From the NCBI GenBank assembly GCA_903813345.2, contig CAIIXF020000010.1:11849181-11913180 (forward strand): 64,000 nucleotides of DNA. Reading direction: 5' to 3'. Both the position numbers and the translations under genes were made by a program. A model generated the notes under the pieces. The model was not told the DNA's origin. It did not search any database and saw only the letters and a list, made by a program, of their open reading frames with translations. Each line of letters begins with the position of its first letter. The stretch's first letter is position 1. This stretch comes from Owenia fusiformis (lineage: Eukaryota; Annelida; Polychaeta; Sabellida; Oweniidae). This document shows, piece after piece, positions 24,001 through 31,900 of the stretch.

Positions 24001-26424
24001 CTTAGGTCACTAATGTCAGAAAATGCTTATTATTCATTTATTTTTTACATAGGTGATGTAGATGTGGGCAACATTGACATTGATGCTGATATGAAAGCTC
24101 CTGAAATTGATATTGAAACAAAGAAAATTGATGTTGATGCCAGTGTTAAGGCTCCTAAAGAAGGATTTTTTTCGAGAATGAAAAGTAACATATCTGATGT
24201 GTTAGACTTGAGTAAAGATAATGATGAAAAAGTGAAAGAAGAGCAGGCACCCAATGTTGTTGTCCCTGATGTTGATGATGCGGTAGGCCATGATGTGAAA
24301 GGACCAGCAGAATATTCTACCCCAAAACCTGTTGTAATTATTGACAGTGAAGATGCAGAAGTAAAACCAATAGGCACATCATTGTCCCATCCAGCATACT
24401 CTAGCAGGAAAGTTAGGTCCCGGGACTATGACCTAACAACTCCCACATTGTCTTCCTCCAACTATGCACCTGGGGAGATGGAGTGGGACTATGATGAGTC
24501 AAGTGAAGACTCTCTGTCAGAAGCATCATTTAAGGATGAAGAATCAGATGTCAGTGAAACAGGATTTGATTTAGAAGTCCCTGATGATTATAAATCCTCA
24601 GAAGCAGTTAACCAACCAGCTGTAGATGTTAACCTACCATCGGTAAAGGGAGGTATAGAAATTAATGGATCTGAAAAATTCTATCAACCTGATGGTTCCA
24701 ACCAAAGACATTCTGCTCAAAGTGATGATGATTCATATGTTGTACTTGATGACGTTCCTCCTCCGCCTCCACCCCTCAGTGATGAGATTGTTGCAAAGGT
24801 TGAAGCTTCTGAGAAGGAAGAAAAAGTGAAGCCTAGAGGATTCCTCTCCAGTTTGAGGGAAACCATATCCAATGCCTTAGAACTGAATGATGATGAAAAT
24901 AAGGCAAGATCAGAAGTTGCAGTCACACCTCCAAGTACAAGTGTTGAAGCAGAATCTTCAACAGGTCTGTGTGCAATTATACAAGTTAAAGTAATATTTA
25001 ATTAAAAAACATAATTAAAAGTATCGCTTAAACGTGTGATTTGATTTGGTAGTTATAAAAATTATGAGCTTAAGGCTGGTTGAGATAAATGGCAACCAGG
25101 ATATTGTGCTTACTGTAAAGTACTTTTCTCTTGAATATATAATGTAGAATTGTTCTACTGACTGTATGATCTATGTATAGTACTATACTGCTGTATACCA
25201 TACTATACCCATGGAACCTACAATTTACCCACTGAACCTAGAGTATAGTATACCATATCCATTGATAATGTATAGGACACTATACCCATTGAAACTATAC
25301 ATACTATACATGTACTATACATACACATTGAGTATACAATAAACAATACTATGCTCAAGGCACCTACATTATTAAACTCATTGAACCTACTCAGGCCCGT
25401 AGCTAGGGGGGGTTCGGGGGGTTCCCCCCCCCCTGGCCAAAATTTCTTTCAAAATCATGCAGTTTTTCACCATTCTGACTAATTTTTGAGTGATTTTTGG
25501 CCATATTTGCCAAAGTGAACCCCCCCTAGAATTTTTTAGAAAAACGAACCCCCCCTGGAAAATACTGGCTACGGGCCTGCTACTACATACCATACTAAAC
25601 CCATTGCACCTACAATGGAACCTATGGAACCTACAATATCCCATACTATTCTCATTCCACCACAGTATACTATGGCACACCTATTGGACATACTTTCTAC
25701 CTAATAATTGCACCTGCAGTACAAAACCTAGAGGAGTATACCATATCATATCACGCCCAATGAACCTACACCCAAAATCATTGTAAAGCATCTTTTATCA
25801 TGATTGTTCATCTTTGTCTGTGTACATTGGAGACTGACATTTACTGTATTGGCTACATCACACAAGGCATCTTTTTTGAAGTTAAATTGTAAGTATTACA
25901 TTGTTTTTTTTTCATTTACATTTAAACCTCTCTTATTCGATGTAAGTAGTTATAACAAAATGTAGATAACTAAACAACTTACAACTCATGCTACCTTTGC
26001 CACAGTTTCATGCTATCATCATTTTCGTTTTTCACATAACCATCTTAAAATTCATTATGTAAGCTCTGGTGCTCACATCCAACATGTGCATGTATAGTTT
26101 AATATGCAATATCCTACTTTGAGACCCCCCCCCCCCCCTATTTTTCTTTTCTCTCATTTCCTCCTGTTTTTACACCTTTTCTGTTTACTTATAATTCCAT
26201 AATTCTCCTGGTTTTTGTGTAAACTCTCCATTCTCCTTGTAGGCTATTGGTTTGATCATTTACACATTTGTAAAAATAAATGGAAAACATTTTGGAAGAA
26301 CTTGTGCTTAAACATAATTATCATTATGTTTTAGAATTCTTCTATGTTATATATGAAATATATCTTTTTATTTTGACTTGCAGGTATTTCAACAAATCGT
26401 GAGATTGAACAGACAGAACTGTAG
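2032..26424 (+). CDS. L1/neuroglian-like Ig-FN3 adhesion receptor with giant AHNAK-like cytoplasmic tail (5' partial, 30 exons)
   Basis: This looks like a single-pass cell-adhesion receptor. The exons that chain in frame are 2032-2154, 2886-3047, 3386-3486, 3988-4165, 5028-5162, 5574-5732, 6222-6430, 7020-7110, 7748-8020, 9915-10126, 10435-10558, 10829-10951, 11341-11502, 11795-11887, 12090-12293, 12925-12995, 13138-13354, 16636-16860, 17247-17397, 18464-18606, 18811-19444, 19576-19652, 20222-20819, 21246-21322, 21579-22254, 22641-22729, 22949-23021, 23694-23833, 24053-24964 and 26384-26424. Every junction is GT-AG and every phase agrees. This gives about 2,150 residues: six Ig, three FN3, one membrane helix and a tail of about 1,240 residues. 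The signal peptide lies upstream of the window. Six Ig plus FN3 is the L1 family layout; the family usually has four or five FN3 domains and a tail near 110 residues. An alternative 3' end uses 28242-28356 and 28736-28934. The L1-like assignment of the ectodomain is good; the function of the tail is unknown. Confidence 0.85.
3386..4165 (+). CDS. Ig domain 2 (exons 3386-3486 and 3988-4165)
   Basis: The first exon (phase 1 in, phase 0 out) gives YAPVFDDNQPSKLY and the first cysteine (FVSCNVK). The second gives IRWYRG, NGTLKIFNI and the second cysteine (YYCDAQN). The intron splits the domain between the C strand and the preceding loop, the same position as in the Ig4 and Ig6 pairs. A (CAATA)n-like microsatellite lies in the intron. 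Confidence 0.85.
3673..3777. repeat. Imperfect (CAATA)n microsatellite
   Basis: Tandem CAATA units with CAATTCAATA and CAAGACAATA variants lie in the intron inside Ig domain 2. Confidence 0.8.
4440..4985. repeat. Hairpin-rich interspersed repeat
   Basis: It contains GCGGTCAACA and its near-repeats (ACTGTTGACCGCTACT twice), an inverted pair around CCTCGACTGTAAACC and GGTTTACAGTCTCGG, and a central GACCTTCGGTC loop. The style matches the hairpin at 20081-20143. The intron between Ig2 and Ig3 holds it, and I see no coding signal inside. Confidence 0.55.
5028..5732 (+). CDS. Ig domain 3 (exons 5028-5162 and 5574-5732)
   Basis: The exon pair reads APPKIIFSPISQ, LKCDVAGRPKPSIKW, then LSVSNIRQEQLGKYTCVASN and ends AIVHTQ. 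This is a textbook I-set Ig domain with both cysteines, the tryptophan and the LGKYTC F strand. Phase is 1 at both outer boundaries. Confidence 0.88.
5770..6062. repeat. Interspersed repeat fragment
   Basis: GGAATATAGTGAAG followed by (C/T)TC(C/T)GTCC, and GAAAGATGTATA, recur near 36605-36705. TTGCTTTAATGCTGGGGAGATCA recurs near 48298-48320 with one change. Shared stretches at three unlinked sites indicate a dispersed family. It lies in the intron before Ig4. Confidence 0.5.
6222..7110 (+). CDS. Ig domain 4 (exons 6222-6430 and 7020-7110)
   Basis: The first exon gives DFPRFVVKPEDVKV, the cysteine in ARLYCNG and VDWFRD. The second gives DFGDRGRYVCRLS and ends in AYLQVN. The loop between the first cysteine and the tryptophan contains an N-glycosylation sequon (NGT), and a second sequon (NSS) lies after the tryptophan. 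Confidence 0.83.
7748..8020 (+). CDS. Ig domain 5 (single exon)
   Basis: One phase 1-1 exon encodes a complete Ig domain: GKPILDSLTNEVEY, IQLACPSTGDPYPTTTW, LLIHALSVERDFGRWTC and a short extra-cysteine loop (KKCNSYGC) near the end. It is the only Ig domain here in a single exon. The two additional cysteines after the F-strand cysteine could form an extra local disulfide; that is inference. Confidence 0.87.
8303..9986 (+). repeat. 72-bp minisatellite carrying a 3' splice site
   Basis: Twenty-three consecutive 72-bp units run from 8303 to about 9958, with a 42-base partial after them. Each unit contains CATATCTTATTGTAG|GAAAG, that is, the acceptor of the Ig6 exon, and the first codons of the exon. 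The unit is 24 codons long, so the frame is kept from unit to unit and two N-glycosylation sequons (NIT, NESS) occur per unit. Units 1-14 are open in the exon frame. The nine units starting at 9311 carry a TAA in that frame linked to a CCT to TCT change. Confidence 0.9.
9915..10558 (+). CDS. Ig domain 6 (exons 9915-10126 and 10435-10558)
   Basis: The frame requires the 3' splice site at 9913-9914 or later, because an in-frame TAA sits at 9893-9895. Read from 9915 the exon gives GKPNITHSVGRDINPVNESS, a partial repeat of the same block, then AISCPAVGFPSPSFDFWAKD. The second exon supplies GYKCVAKNMYGSDIWDLT. Two other in-frame acceptors exist inside the repeat (exon starts at 9942 and 9984), so the true N-terminal edge of the domain is uncertain. 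The A-strand end of this exon is the last unit of the upstream 72-bp minisatellite. Confidence 0.75.
10829..11502 (+). CDS. Fibronectin type III domain 1 (exons 10829-10951 and 11341-11502)
   Basis: The exon pair gives APRAIAQPLPY, ATVDWVDPREKNLPIKHYNL and, in the second exon, HTIDNLQPYTQYEYMVQPVN and ALGTG. The tryptophan of the B strand, the tyrosine of the C strand and the 'L-P-Y-T-Y' E-F signature are those of FN3. Both boundaries are phase 1. Confidence 0.85.
11795..12293 (+). CDS. Fibronectin type III domain 2 (exons 11795-11887 and 12090-12293)
   Basis: The first exon gives APSIPRNMECVIADNDGNIT and WNAP. The second gives ADIIYEVKYND, VEHKHNYTVKVRAGN and GEWGPYTTAC, the G-x-W-S/G-P pattern at the end of FN3. 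The exon ends at CCTATAG|GTAAGAT, and this exon-intron junction is the founding unit of the 43-bp tandem array that follows. Confidence 0.83.
12258..12690 (+). repeat. 43-bp minisatellite carrying a 5' splice site
   Basis: About ten 43-bp units begin in the last 36 bases of the FN3-2 exon and continue into the intron. Each holds CCACAGCTTGCAA and ATAGGTAAGAT, so about eight intact copies of the splice donor follow one another before the array decays. The unit length is not a multiple of three, so use of a downstream donor would change frame. Confidence 0.88.
12925..13354 (+). CDS. Fibronectin type III domain 3 (exons 12925-12995 and 13138-13354)
   Basis: The exon pair gives VPRCAPTLKEAKVMGAHDVK, LTWE, then DKCNTFKDGYRVCSKES, LVTGLDESTENSFVVAALND and GHGPYSNELQAKTAY. 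The fold signature is FN3, with unusual extra cysteines (RCAPT, DKCNT, RVCSK, WQCTN) that could pair. I found no further FN3 exon before the transmembrane exon, so the ectodomain appears to have three FN3 domains. Confidence 0.82.
13925..14292. repeat. ~65-bp tandem repeat
   Basis: Six units contain ACCATTTTGGAAATGACATC, AGCATGCCACCTAGCAATG and TTGTTTGTGTTTAATAGTG. Unit length varies by a CTAAC insertion. It lies in the intron before the transmembrane exon. Confidence 0.8.
14567..15230. mobile_element. GC-rich DNA-transposon-like element with perfect terminal inverted repeats
   Basis: The left end (14568-14594, TGGCCTAGTCACATAGCCCG...) and right end (15203-15229) are perfect inverted repeats of 27 bases. 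The interior is strongly GC-rich, full of CGGCCG and CATCGG, quite unlike the AT-rich surroundings. TA dinucleotides flank both sides if the right end is set at 15230, which would fit a TA target duplication. Short frames inside are not supported as genes. Confidence 0.75.
15592..16282. mobile_element. Interspersed element with internal tandem repeats (copy 2)
   Basis: It shares the TATGTCA(C/T)CACCAAAA start, TGGTCTCCATTTTTTGTGAC, TCTGTAACAAATTTTTACAA and the end GGTGTCATGTTAATGCCTTG with copy 1. It contains about four diverged core units. A short partial copy of the 5' end (15594-15630) precedes the main copy, as if one element start has been duplicated or nested. Confidence 0.7.
16636..16860 (+). 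CDS. Transmembrane exon
   Basis: A phase 1-1 exon reads ETSEIAASIISELYTWMGDG, a short linker, then a hydrophobic helix (IAGLVIGLVAALFLILLLLF) followed by CCCNRGGGPKVEKRGG, a basic stop-transfer segment. The RGG and KVEK residues just inside the membrane resemble the L1/neuroglian juxtamembrane region. The exon then turns into GDVDGDVEA, the first of the Asp/Val-rich tail. The three cysteines at the membrane edge are candidate palmitoylation sites. Confidence 0.88.
17247..18606 (+). CDS. Proximal cytoplasmic tail (exons 17247-17397 and 18464-18606)
   Basis: The first exon contains a cysteine cluster (GGFCSCCVCCKPKDQGVRVD) and ends in DDIDADANANV. The second begins KVEGDVKAPRVRVQNEYAVP and ends DVKVKGPDVDVG. 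The DVKVKGPDVDV stretch is the closest to vertebrate AHNAK repeats (D-V-K-G-P-x-V-D-V). Phases are 1 in, 2 at the internal junction, 1 out. No FIGQY or related ankyrin-binding motif is present. Confidence 0.8.
17477..17931. mobile_element. 455-bp MITE-like element
   Basis: Ends TACTGTAAAACAGGTA and TACCCGTTTTACAGTA are inverted repeats with one mismatch. Sub-terminal GCTAAAAT/ATTTTAGC and CCCGGG-type blocks continue the symmetry. It lies in the intron between the two proximal tail exons. Confidence 0.65.
18811..19652 (+). CDS. Tail repeat cassette 1 (exons 18811-19444 and 19576-19652)
   Basis: The large exon encodes about 20 tandem 9-13-residue repeats of the type YDVKAPNVDVD, ending with ESRGFFARMKDNITGA and a charged DKNNDVNVKAD segment. 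The short second exon encodes MAGHNVAVPISETDVNLKTP. The same large-plus-small exon cassette follows twice more. The repeats alternate lysine, proline, valine and aspartate and are expected to be extended or weakly beta-structured, as proposed for AHNAK and periaxin; that comparison is by pattern only. Confidence 0.82.
19845..20150. repeat. Palindrome-rich repeat with a long hairpin
   Basis: It contains the palindrome GGTCCATATGGACC, another around TAGAATATATTCT, and a long hairpin at 20081-20143. The hairpin arms are 23 bases (GCAATATAGTGAAATATTGG...) around GGGCCTTCGGCCC. It lies in the intron before tail cassette 2. Confidence 0.7.
20222..21322 (+). CDS. Tail repeat cassette 2 (exons 20222-20819 and 21246-21322)
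   Basis: The large exon starts GDAEIPTTDLDADMSWKSPN, runs through (V/R)APNVD repeats and ends KSKGFFARVKNNIAGAFDSD plus DVKVKADVNAPDVKAP. The small exon gives MAGENIVIPVSETDVNLKAP. Splice phases are the same as in cassette 3 (1 in, 2 between, 1 out). The intron before it contains a long hairpin element at 20081-20143. Confidence 0.82.
21579..22729 (+). CDS. Tail repeat cassette 3 (exons 21579-22254 and 22641-22729)
   Basis: The exon opens GDVEIPTTDLDADMSWKSPN and this opening block recurs in the middle of the same exon (about 21829-21900), so the exon has an internal duplication. It ends with KSKGFFARVKNNISGAFDSD and LDYDHDANLG. The following exon is more diverged: TSVDYEVPATIVPESEVDVN then LKAPNVNLG. 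Confidence 0.82.
22949..23833 (+). CDS. Tail linker exons (22949-23021 and 23694-23833)
   Basis: Two small exons continue the same compositional style: AANYDVDVKRPKVDTDLDAD in the first and VHTPDINMPTVNKPNVDLP, DIKSSDIERPSMNIKAPDVN in the second. Phases (1 in, 2 between, 1 out) fit the neighbouring exons. The repeats here are degenerate, which suggests this is an older, non-homogenised part of the tail. Confidence 0.75.
24053..24964 (+). CDS. Distal tail exon with acidic region, proline run and two GFF-type motifs
   Basis: A 912-bp exon opens GDVDVGNIDIDADMKAPEID, then EGFFSRMKSNISDVLDLSKD. The middle is acidic and serine-rich (EWDYDESSEDSLSEASF), with many casein-kinase-2-like sites. It continues through DDSYVVLDDVPPPPPPLSDE, a polyproline stretch of the type bound by SH3, EVH1 or profilin, and ends RGFLSSLRETISNALELNDD, a diverged fifth copy of the GFF motif. 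It ends in phase 1 at ACAG|GTCTGT. Confidence 0.82.
25175..25385. repeat. Degenerate simple repeat
   Basis: CTATACCCAT, ATAGTATACC and GAACCTACA are repeated irregularly, continuing after the inserted element up to about 25760. It lies in the intron before terminal exon A. Confidence 0.55.
25392..25579. mobile_element. 188-bp MITE-like element with GGCCCGTAGC ends
   Basis: The left end CAGGCCCGTAGCTAGGGG and right end GGCTACGGGCCTG are inverted, with runs of G just inside the left end and CCCCCCC runs in the middle and right part. Confidence 0.65.
26384..26424 (+). CDS. Terminal coding exon A (short 3' end)
   Basis: After TTTGACTTGCAG the exon reads, in the phase required by 24964, GISTNREIEQTEL and then TAG at 26422-26424. 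The last three residues T-E-L fit the class I PDZ-ligand rule (S/T-x-hydrophobic at the C-terminus). AATAAA hexamers follow at 26686-26691 and 26819-26824. Confidence 0.65.
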
Positions 26425-26685
26425 CTGAATGAACAAAGGAAACAATGCAATATAGAATGAAGAGATGGTAACTATAAATATTATTGTGACACAGCTCACT
26501 TGACACAATATTTTTAATCAGCATTCTCAAAATGGGCATTATTTTTGTTACTTTATGCTCTTGATACGCAAATCAGTAGAGAAGACCTAATATTCCACAT
26601 TGCTCAAGTCCATAGTCATAGCTCACATTTGCTCAATCCAAACTGTATAATCCTCAAAAGAGATACAAAAAGGCCTTCAATTTAC

Positions 26686-26691
26686 AATAAA
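26686..26691 (+). promoter_or_regulatory. Candidate polyadenylation signal for 3' end A
   Basis: An AATAAA hexamer lies about 260 bases after the stop of exon A; a second lies at 26819-26824. The choice between them cannot be made from sequence alone. Confidence 0.35.
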
Positions 26692-27395
26692 ATGGAACTA
26701 CATTCATAGGCCTAAGCTTAGAACTGTGTTACTCTACACTAGTAAACCATCTTTGGACAATAAGTTTCACGGAGTTGTTTTATTTGCAGATATCATATTT
26801 AACACCACATGAGGGATGAATAAAGTTGGACTCCTACCCTCACGACTCAGAAGACAATGTGCTGACAACACAACAGAATTCACATAAAAATAATAAAACA
26901 AATGATAAATTCAATTTACTGAAAATGGACACTCAAAGAAATGTGTTTATCACTGTAAATTGGAATATTTGATGATTAAAAAATTTCAACTTTTATTTGA
27001 AAAATGGCGGGAAATTTGAATATTTGAAAAATAAAAAACTGACACCTTTTAAAATCATGACAAATAGAAAGTGAATGATAAAAAAATATTCTTAAACTTT
27101 AGATTGGGCCTTTAAGTAATCATTGTAATTCCAAGCTGACAGATGAATGCCTGACATAATATCAATATGTGCGAACTTGATATTTTGAATATCATCTGCT
27201 CATTGCAAATATGCTTAGGAATTTATGAATCCTTAATACATCATTATATCATATACTTTGCACATAGTTTGTAATCCTACTTAAAAAAGTTAGTGATGTA
27301 GCAGTTAATGACATTGATTACATTTATTTGGTTCAACAATATGCAATAAACCATTCAGAAACTGTAAATCTGTTCTGTTGGCATGGTTAGTTTTA

Positions 27396-27510
27396 ATGTC
27401 ACCAGTGACATTGTTCTGGTCTCCAACTTTTTGGTGATGGTGTCTAACTTTCGACATCTGTAACAAATGGCAGGAGGTGACATTTTACTTGTTAATACCT
27501 TGTTTCTTAT
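27396..27510. mobile_element. Core-less copy of the TGTCACC element (copy 3)
   Basis: The 5' end (AATGTCACCAGTGACATTGT, TGGTCTCC) and 3' end (GGAGGTGACATTTTACTTGT, TTAATACCTTG) are present, joined with no tandem core. It lies between terminal exons A and B of the adhesion gene. Confidence 0.6.
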
Positions 27511-28241
27511 TTGTCATTCGTTTCCATGGGAATGTGAATAATTCAGTAAAAAAGCTAGGATGGCTACAAATCCAGGGATACATATGCCACCTGGCATCTA
27601 AGAAATTATTACAAAATATACATGGGTACTTAGATTTCTTTTGTATGAAAGGAACTAGTTGTTCTGAACAGTACCTTCTTTATCAAGCACTTACAAAGAT
27701 GCATATTTTACAACAAACATACAGAGTTGTATATATATACAATATTATTTGATTATATTGTATCTTATCATTTTTACAATATACTAATATGGTAATATTC
27801 CTAAAAGTAGGCCACATAAATTTCATTCTAGAAAGAAAATACAGTGTTTTACATAACATCCATGTACATTTTGGCAATTTTTATTTTATAAAAAATCAAA
27901 TGTATACTCCAAACATGGGCACACTTCTTGACAACTCAAATGACTCATAATTAATTACATATAAAATGCATACAGTTTCTTGAAGTACATTTAAAATCCT
28001 GCAAAATGATTTTCTACATTTATAGCCATATCTCACCAGTTCTGCTCGCAAGCAGCTGTCATAATGATTGCCACAACATCATTTCCTACATTTATAGCCA
28101 TAATCTCACCAATCCAGCACCCAGCCCAAGTAATACCTCATGCCAAATTCCATAAACAATTGTCAAATTTTCTTGAACATATTTGCTGGATGGTTATGGT
28201 AACCATAAAACCTTTTAAATGTGTCAGCTGTGCTTTTGTAG

Positions 28242-28934
28242 GTGTTGCCATGGTGCATCCAAATGTTAAGATAAAAGCTGATGCTGGCTCTTCTGTTTCC
28301 GTGAAACCTGATGCATCAACCAGAATTCCTGTTCGAAGAACTAAGTCTGGAGAAAGGTTAGTATATACTTCAACCTTTGTAACATTAAAGTATTTAGTGT
28401 GTAATTTGAATGTTCAAAATTTTGGACTGAATTTGAATAAATTTTTTATGACAAAAATGTTTTTTTTAAATCAGCATTGACCTTTGGCTCATCCTTATCA
28501 TAATTGTAGCAGTGCTCAGTTGATTGATTGAATTTGTTTATAGTCAAATTAGGATTGAATAGAAGAAGGATAAACATAAAGGGTCTAGATGTTATGTAAA
28601 GTAACAAGATATTATATTATGAACATCCCCTTCTTATTTCCCAGAAATCGTAAGACAATAAGGTGATTGTGACAAGTCCTTTTAAGCTCATTTAAGGTAA
28701 TCTAGTACATAATCCAAGATGTATGACCATTCCAGGAGACCCCAGATAGGTCTAGTTACAAGTGGAACAGGTGACACTTCAAATTACAGTAAAATTACAG
28801 GAACAAGCGATCAAAATGAAAATAAACCGAAAAAACAAACCAAACGAAAATCAAAAGACAATGATACCGGAAGTTCATACCAGCAAATGCAGGAGAAAGA
28901 GGAAAGTGAACAGAGAAATGCAGCATTATTTTAA
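28242..28934 (+). CDS. Alternative terminal coding exons B (28242-28356 and 28736-28934)
   Basis: The acceptor at 28240-28241 is phase 1, the same as exon A, so it can splice directly from 24964. It reads GVAMVHPNVKIKADAGSSVS and VKPDASTRIPVRRTKSGE, which continues the style of the tail. The next exon gives RRPQIGLVTSGTGD, a lysine-rich KPKKQTKRKSKDND stretch and ends EQRNAALF before TAA. Both splice junctions agree in phase. The two 3' ends would be mutually exclusive because exon A contains a stop. Confidence 0.6.
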
Positions 28935-31900
28935 TAAATATATAATTTGTATATATGTATTGTACAAATATTATTAACATACTTCACATACAGTGTACAA
29001 TTTTGGTATACATAAAACAATATGATGAAAATGAAAATCTATGTAAAAAAGGATATAACTACAGTGACTGTGTTTATGTTTCATTCGTTTTCTGGGTCAG
29101 CCTGTGTATGGTCAAACTCAAGTTAAGGATCTATTCCTATCATGGAATAAGACTAAATTCCAAACTGTTTTCTTTGTTTACAGCTACATAATTAACTCAA
29201 GTTCATTTTCTTCAGAGACTAATAGAATTTATTTTCGACATTTCAGCGGTTGTCCTACCAGGTTTATCAAGAATTACTTTAAAAAATGGTTGTGTATTTT
29301 TGTGATGTAATAACCGGTGAAATGTTGAAAATGAATTATATTAGTCTGTGAGGTAAATGAACTTGAATTAATCCATAACCAGAGAGATGAATTTACAGAG
29401 AAATACCTACATGTATAAATATATATTATACTATGAGACTATGATGCATATAATATATAATTTTTCATATTATTATGAATTCAAGTAGCAAGGTACTTTG
29501 TGCTTTAAGTATTTTTAATAGCATTATTTTTTAACATTAATGTTTAACTCTCATTAGGAAAATTTGGGAACTTCATGCAATTTCATTTTACTGACACATA
29601 CATTTTGTAATGCTGCTCCACTATTGATGTACACATTTGTGCAATTATGTTTACATTGTGAGTAAATACTTTATGTTTTAAATTCCATGAACTTTAATAT
29701 ATTATTTATTTGATGCAGAAGAAGTGCAATCAAGAATGTTGCTGTGTTTTTTATTATCGATGGTGCTCAAATGTAGCTCGTAAGAGATATGTAGATACAA
29801 GATAGATAGATACATGTAATAATGTGAAACATTTAAATTTATTCTTCAAAATTATGTCTGGTTTTTGTAATGATTCTATGCATGTTGAATATAAGAACAT
29901 GAGTTTGTTTATGTAATGATATGAAAAAGAGCCACCCGTGCTAGGGCCATATAGCTCAGACATCACAAAACGCACAAACATCACAAACATACAATGTTTA
30001 AGGCATTAATATATACTTTTGAGTAATACTAAATCCAAGCTTATCATATTCAAAAAAATGCTATTCACATCTGATAAGATTTAAAAATATCTCAAGTTCT
30101 ATGATTTGGAGAAGAGCCACCTGTGCTAGGGCCATATAGCTCAGAGGTAAAAATATCTCGAGTTCTTAATTAAATGTGTATCATGGTTATATATCATATA
30201 GAATATCATATTATTATTGATTAAGATGAAAAGTAGGAAAGATTGCTTTGGTGATTAATACTCATTAGGTACCAGGTCAATATATCAATGCTGTCAAAAT
30301 CGATTTATGCATCAAAATGAGTGAATTTTTACATTTGAAGGTGTACATCGATATATTGACCTTTTCTCTTATATTTATAAAACAATTCAATATATGTTTG
30401 TGTATATGTATATGTCACATGTATAGTATATTTGATGGGTTGCTCACCCTCATTTTCACTGCAATGGAATTATCCCGACTTTCAAGTTGATACAAAGGTA
30501 GTAGTCTGGTAGTTAAGTTCTTATATTATTCTCTCTTTGAAGACCTAGGAACCGGTTGAATTGTCCTGTTGGAATTTTGTTCGTCAACACTTTTTCGTAA
30601 TAAATTTAGCTGTAAATCTTTTCATTCTGTTTTTCTGTTTGTATTGGTAGCTGTGAGCTCTAAAAATCCCATTGTGTAAAGTTTTCATCTAAAATGTATT
30701 TTATTAACATAATGTATATACACTGTACTGAATGTATGTTATATATTTATATGTTTACTGTTAATAACTGATTGAATATTTTTTCCTAAAAAATGTTTGT
30801 TTTATTCATAATAATGAACAATACGCTGGAAAATGTAACCATTTACATGCAAAATGACATATGATATTTTAATTAAAACGGTTTTAACCTCATTTAAAAG
30901 AAAACTGAGAGGCTCTTATCATAATAGCTGGGTCATCAAACTTAGCAGCATTGGAAGTATGTTTGGAAATGACATTCCTTTACAAAAATACTCAGTAATT
31001 TTGTCATTGGTTTCCTTACATTCTAGGTTTTGTACAAGGAAAAAAGTATTCTTAAAATGTATGTATACATGGTGAACAATTTTAAATGTTTTTACATAAC
31101 ATTTATTCTGTTCACCCTGTACTCATATGTTTTGGTGATGGGTTGCATCCAATTCAACTTTTATCAATTTTATTTTGTATCTTTTACTTGATTGAATGTG
31201 CATACACATGTTTGTACTTATACTTATATTATTAATATATTATATTGAAATACTATAATTATTTTGTTATTATTTAATCTATAACTTGTATATATTATTT
31301 TAGTACTACCCAATTGTTCCATTCTTACCCTACATTTTGGATTCCTTTGTTTTTTACTTAAATAAAGTCTTATTTTGACCCAGCATACTAAGTATGGTAT
31401 TCAGCTAGGTTGAACTTAAAAAATTAAAATCAATCTATTTTTACCCTAATGCAGAATTGCATTGGGATTATTGCCATTCTTCATTTGCCATTGTCTATTT
31501 TTTCTTCATTAAATTCATTAGCCCACTTTATCATACAATTGAAATAAGATGAACCAATATCGGCTGATTCTGTAAAGCAAGTAGATTCTTGTTAAAGTTT
31601 ATTTTATTTCCAAACAACATGCATGCATACATAATAACACAATGATGGCTTGGGTAATAGTCTACATCATTATACACTTTGGTTAAGTTGCAAATATGTT
31701 TAAATTAAATTAAACATTGTTAGTGGTTTCATTACAAGTGACATATGATTATTCAATTACAATTATTAAAAACTACTTGTTGAATGACTTGTAAAGATGG
31801 TTTGCTATTTTAAACTGTCAAACTGTAATTTCAGTTGTTTTTTGTTTTTTATATATTAACTAATTTTCATACTGTATCTTTCAAAACATGGGGCAGATGA

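Larger units (their letters stand above)
26425..28241 (+). other. 3' untranslated region of end A and intron before end B
   Basis: It contains AATAAA hexamers at 26686 and 26819 and TGTCACC element copy 3. No other exon was found. Confidence 0.5.

Noticed and set aside
24673-24695. EKFYQPDG as an ankyrin-binding motif
   Set aside because: Wrong residues and order compared with FIGQY and no supporting context.
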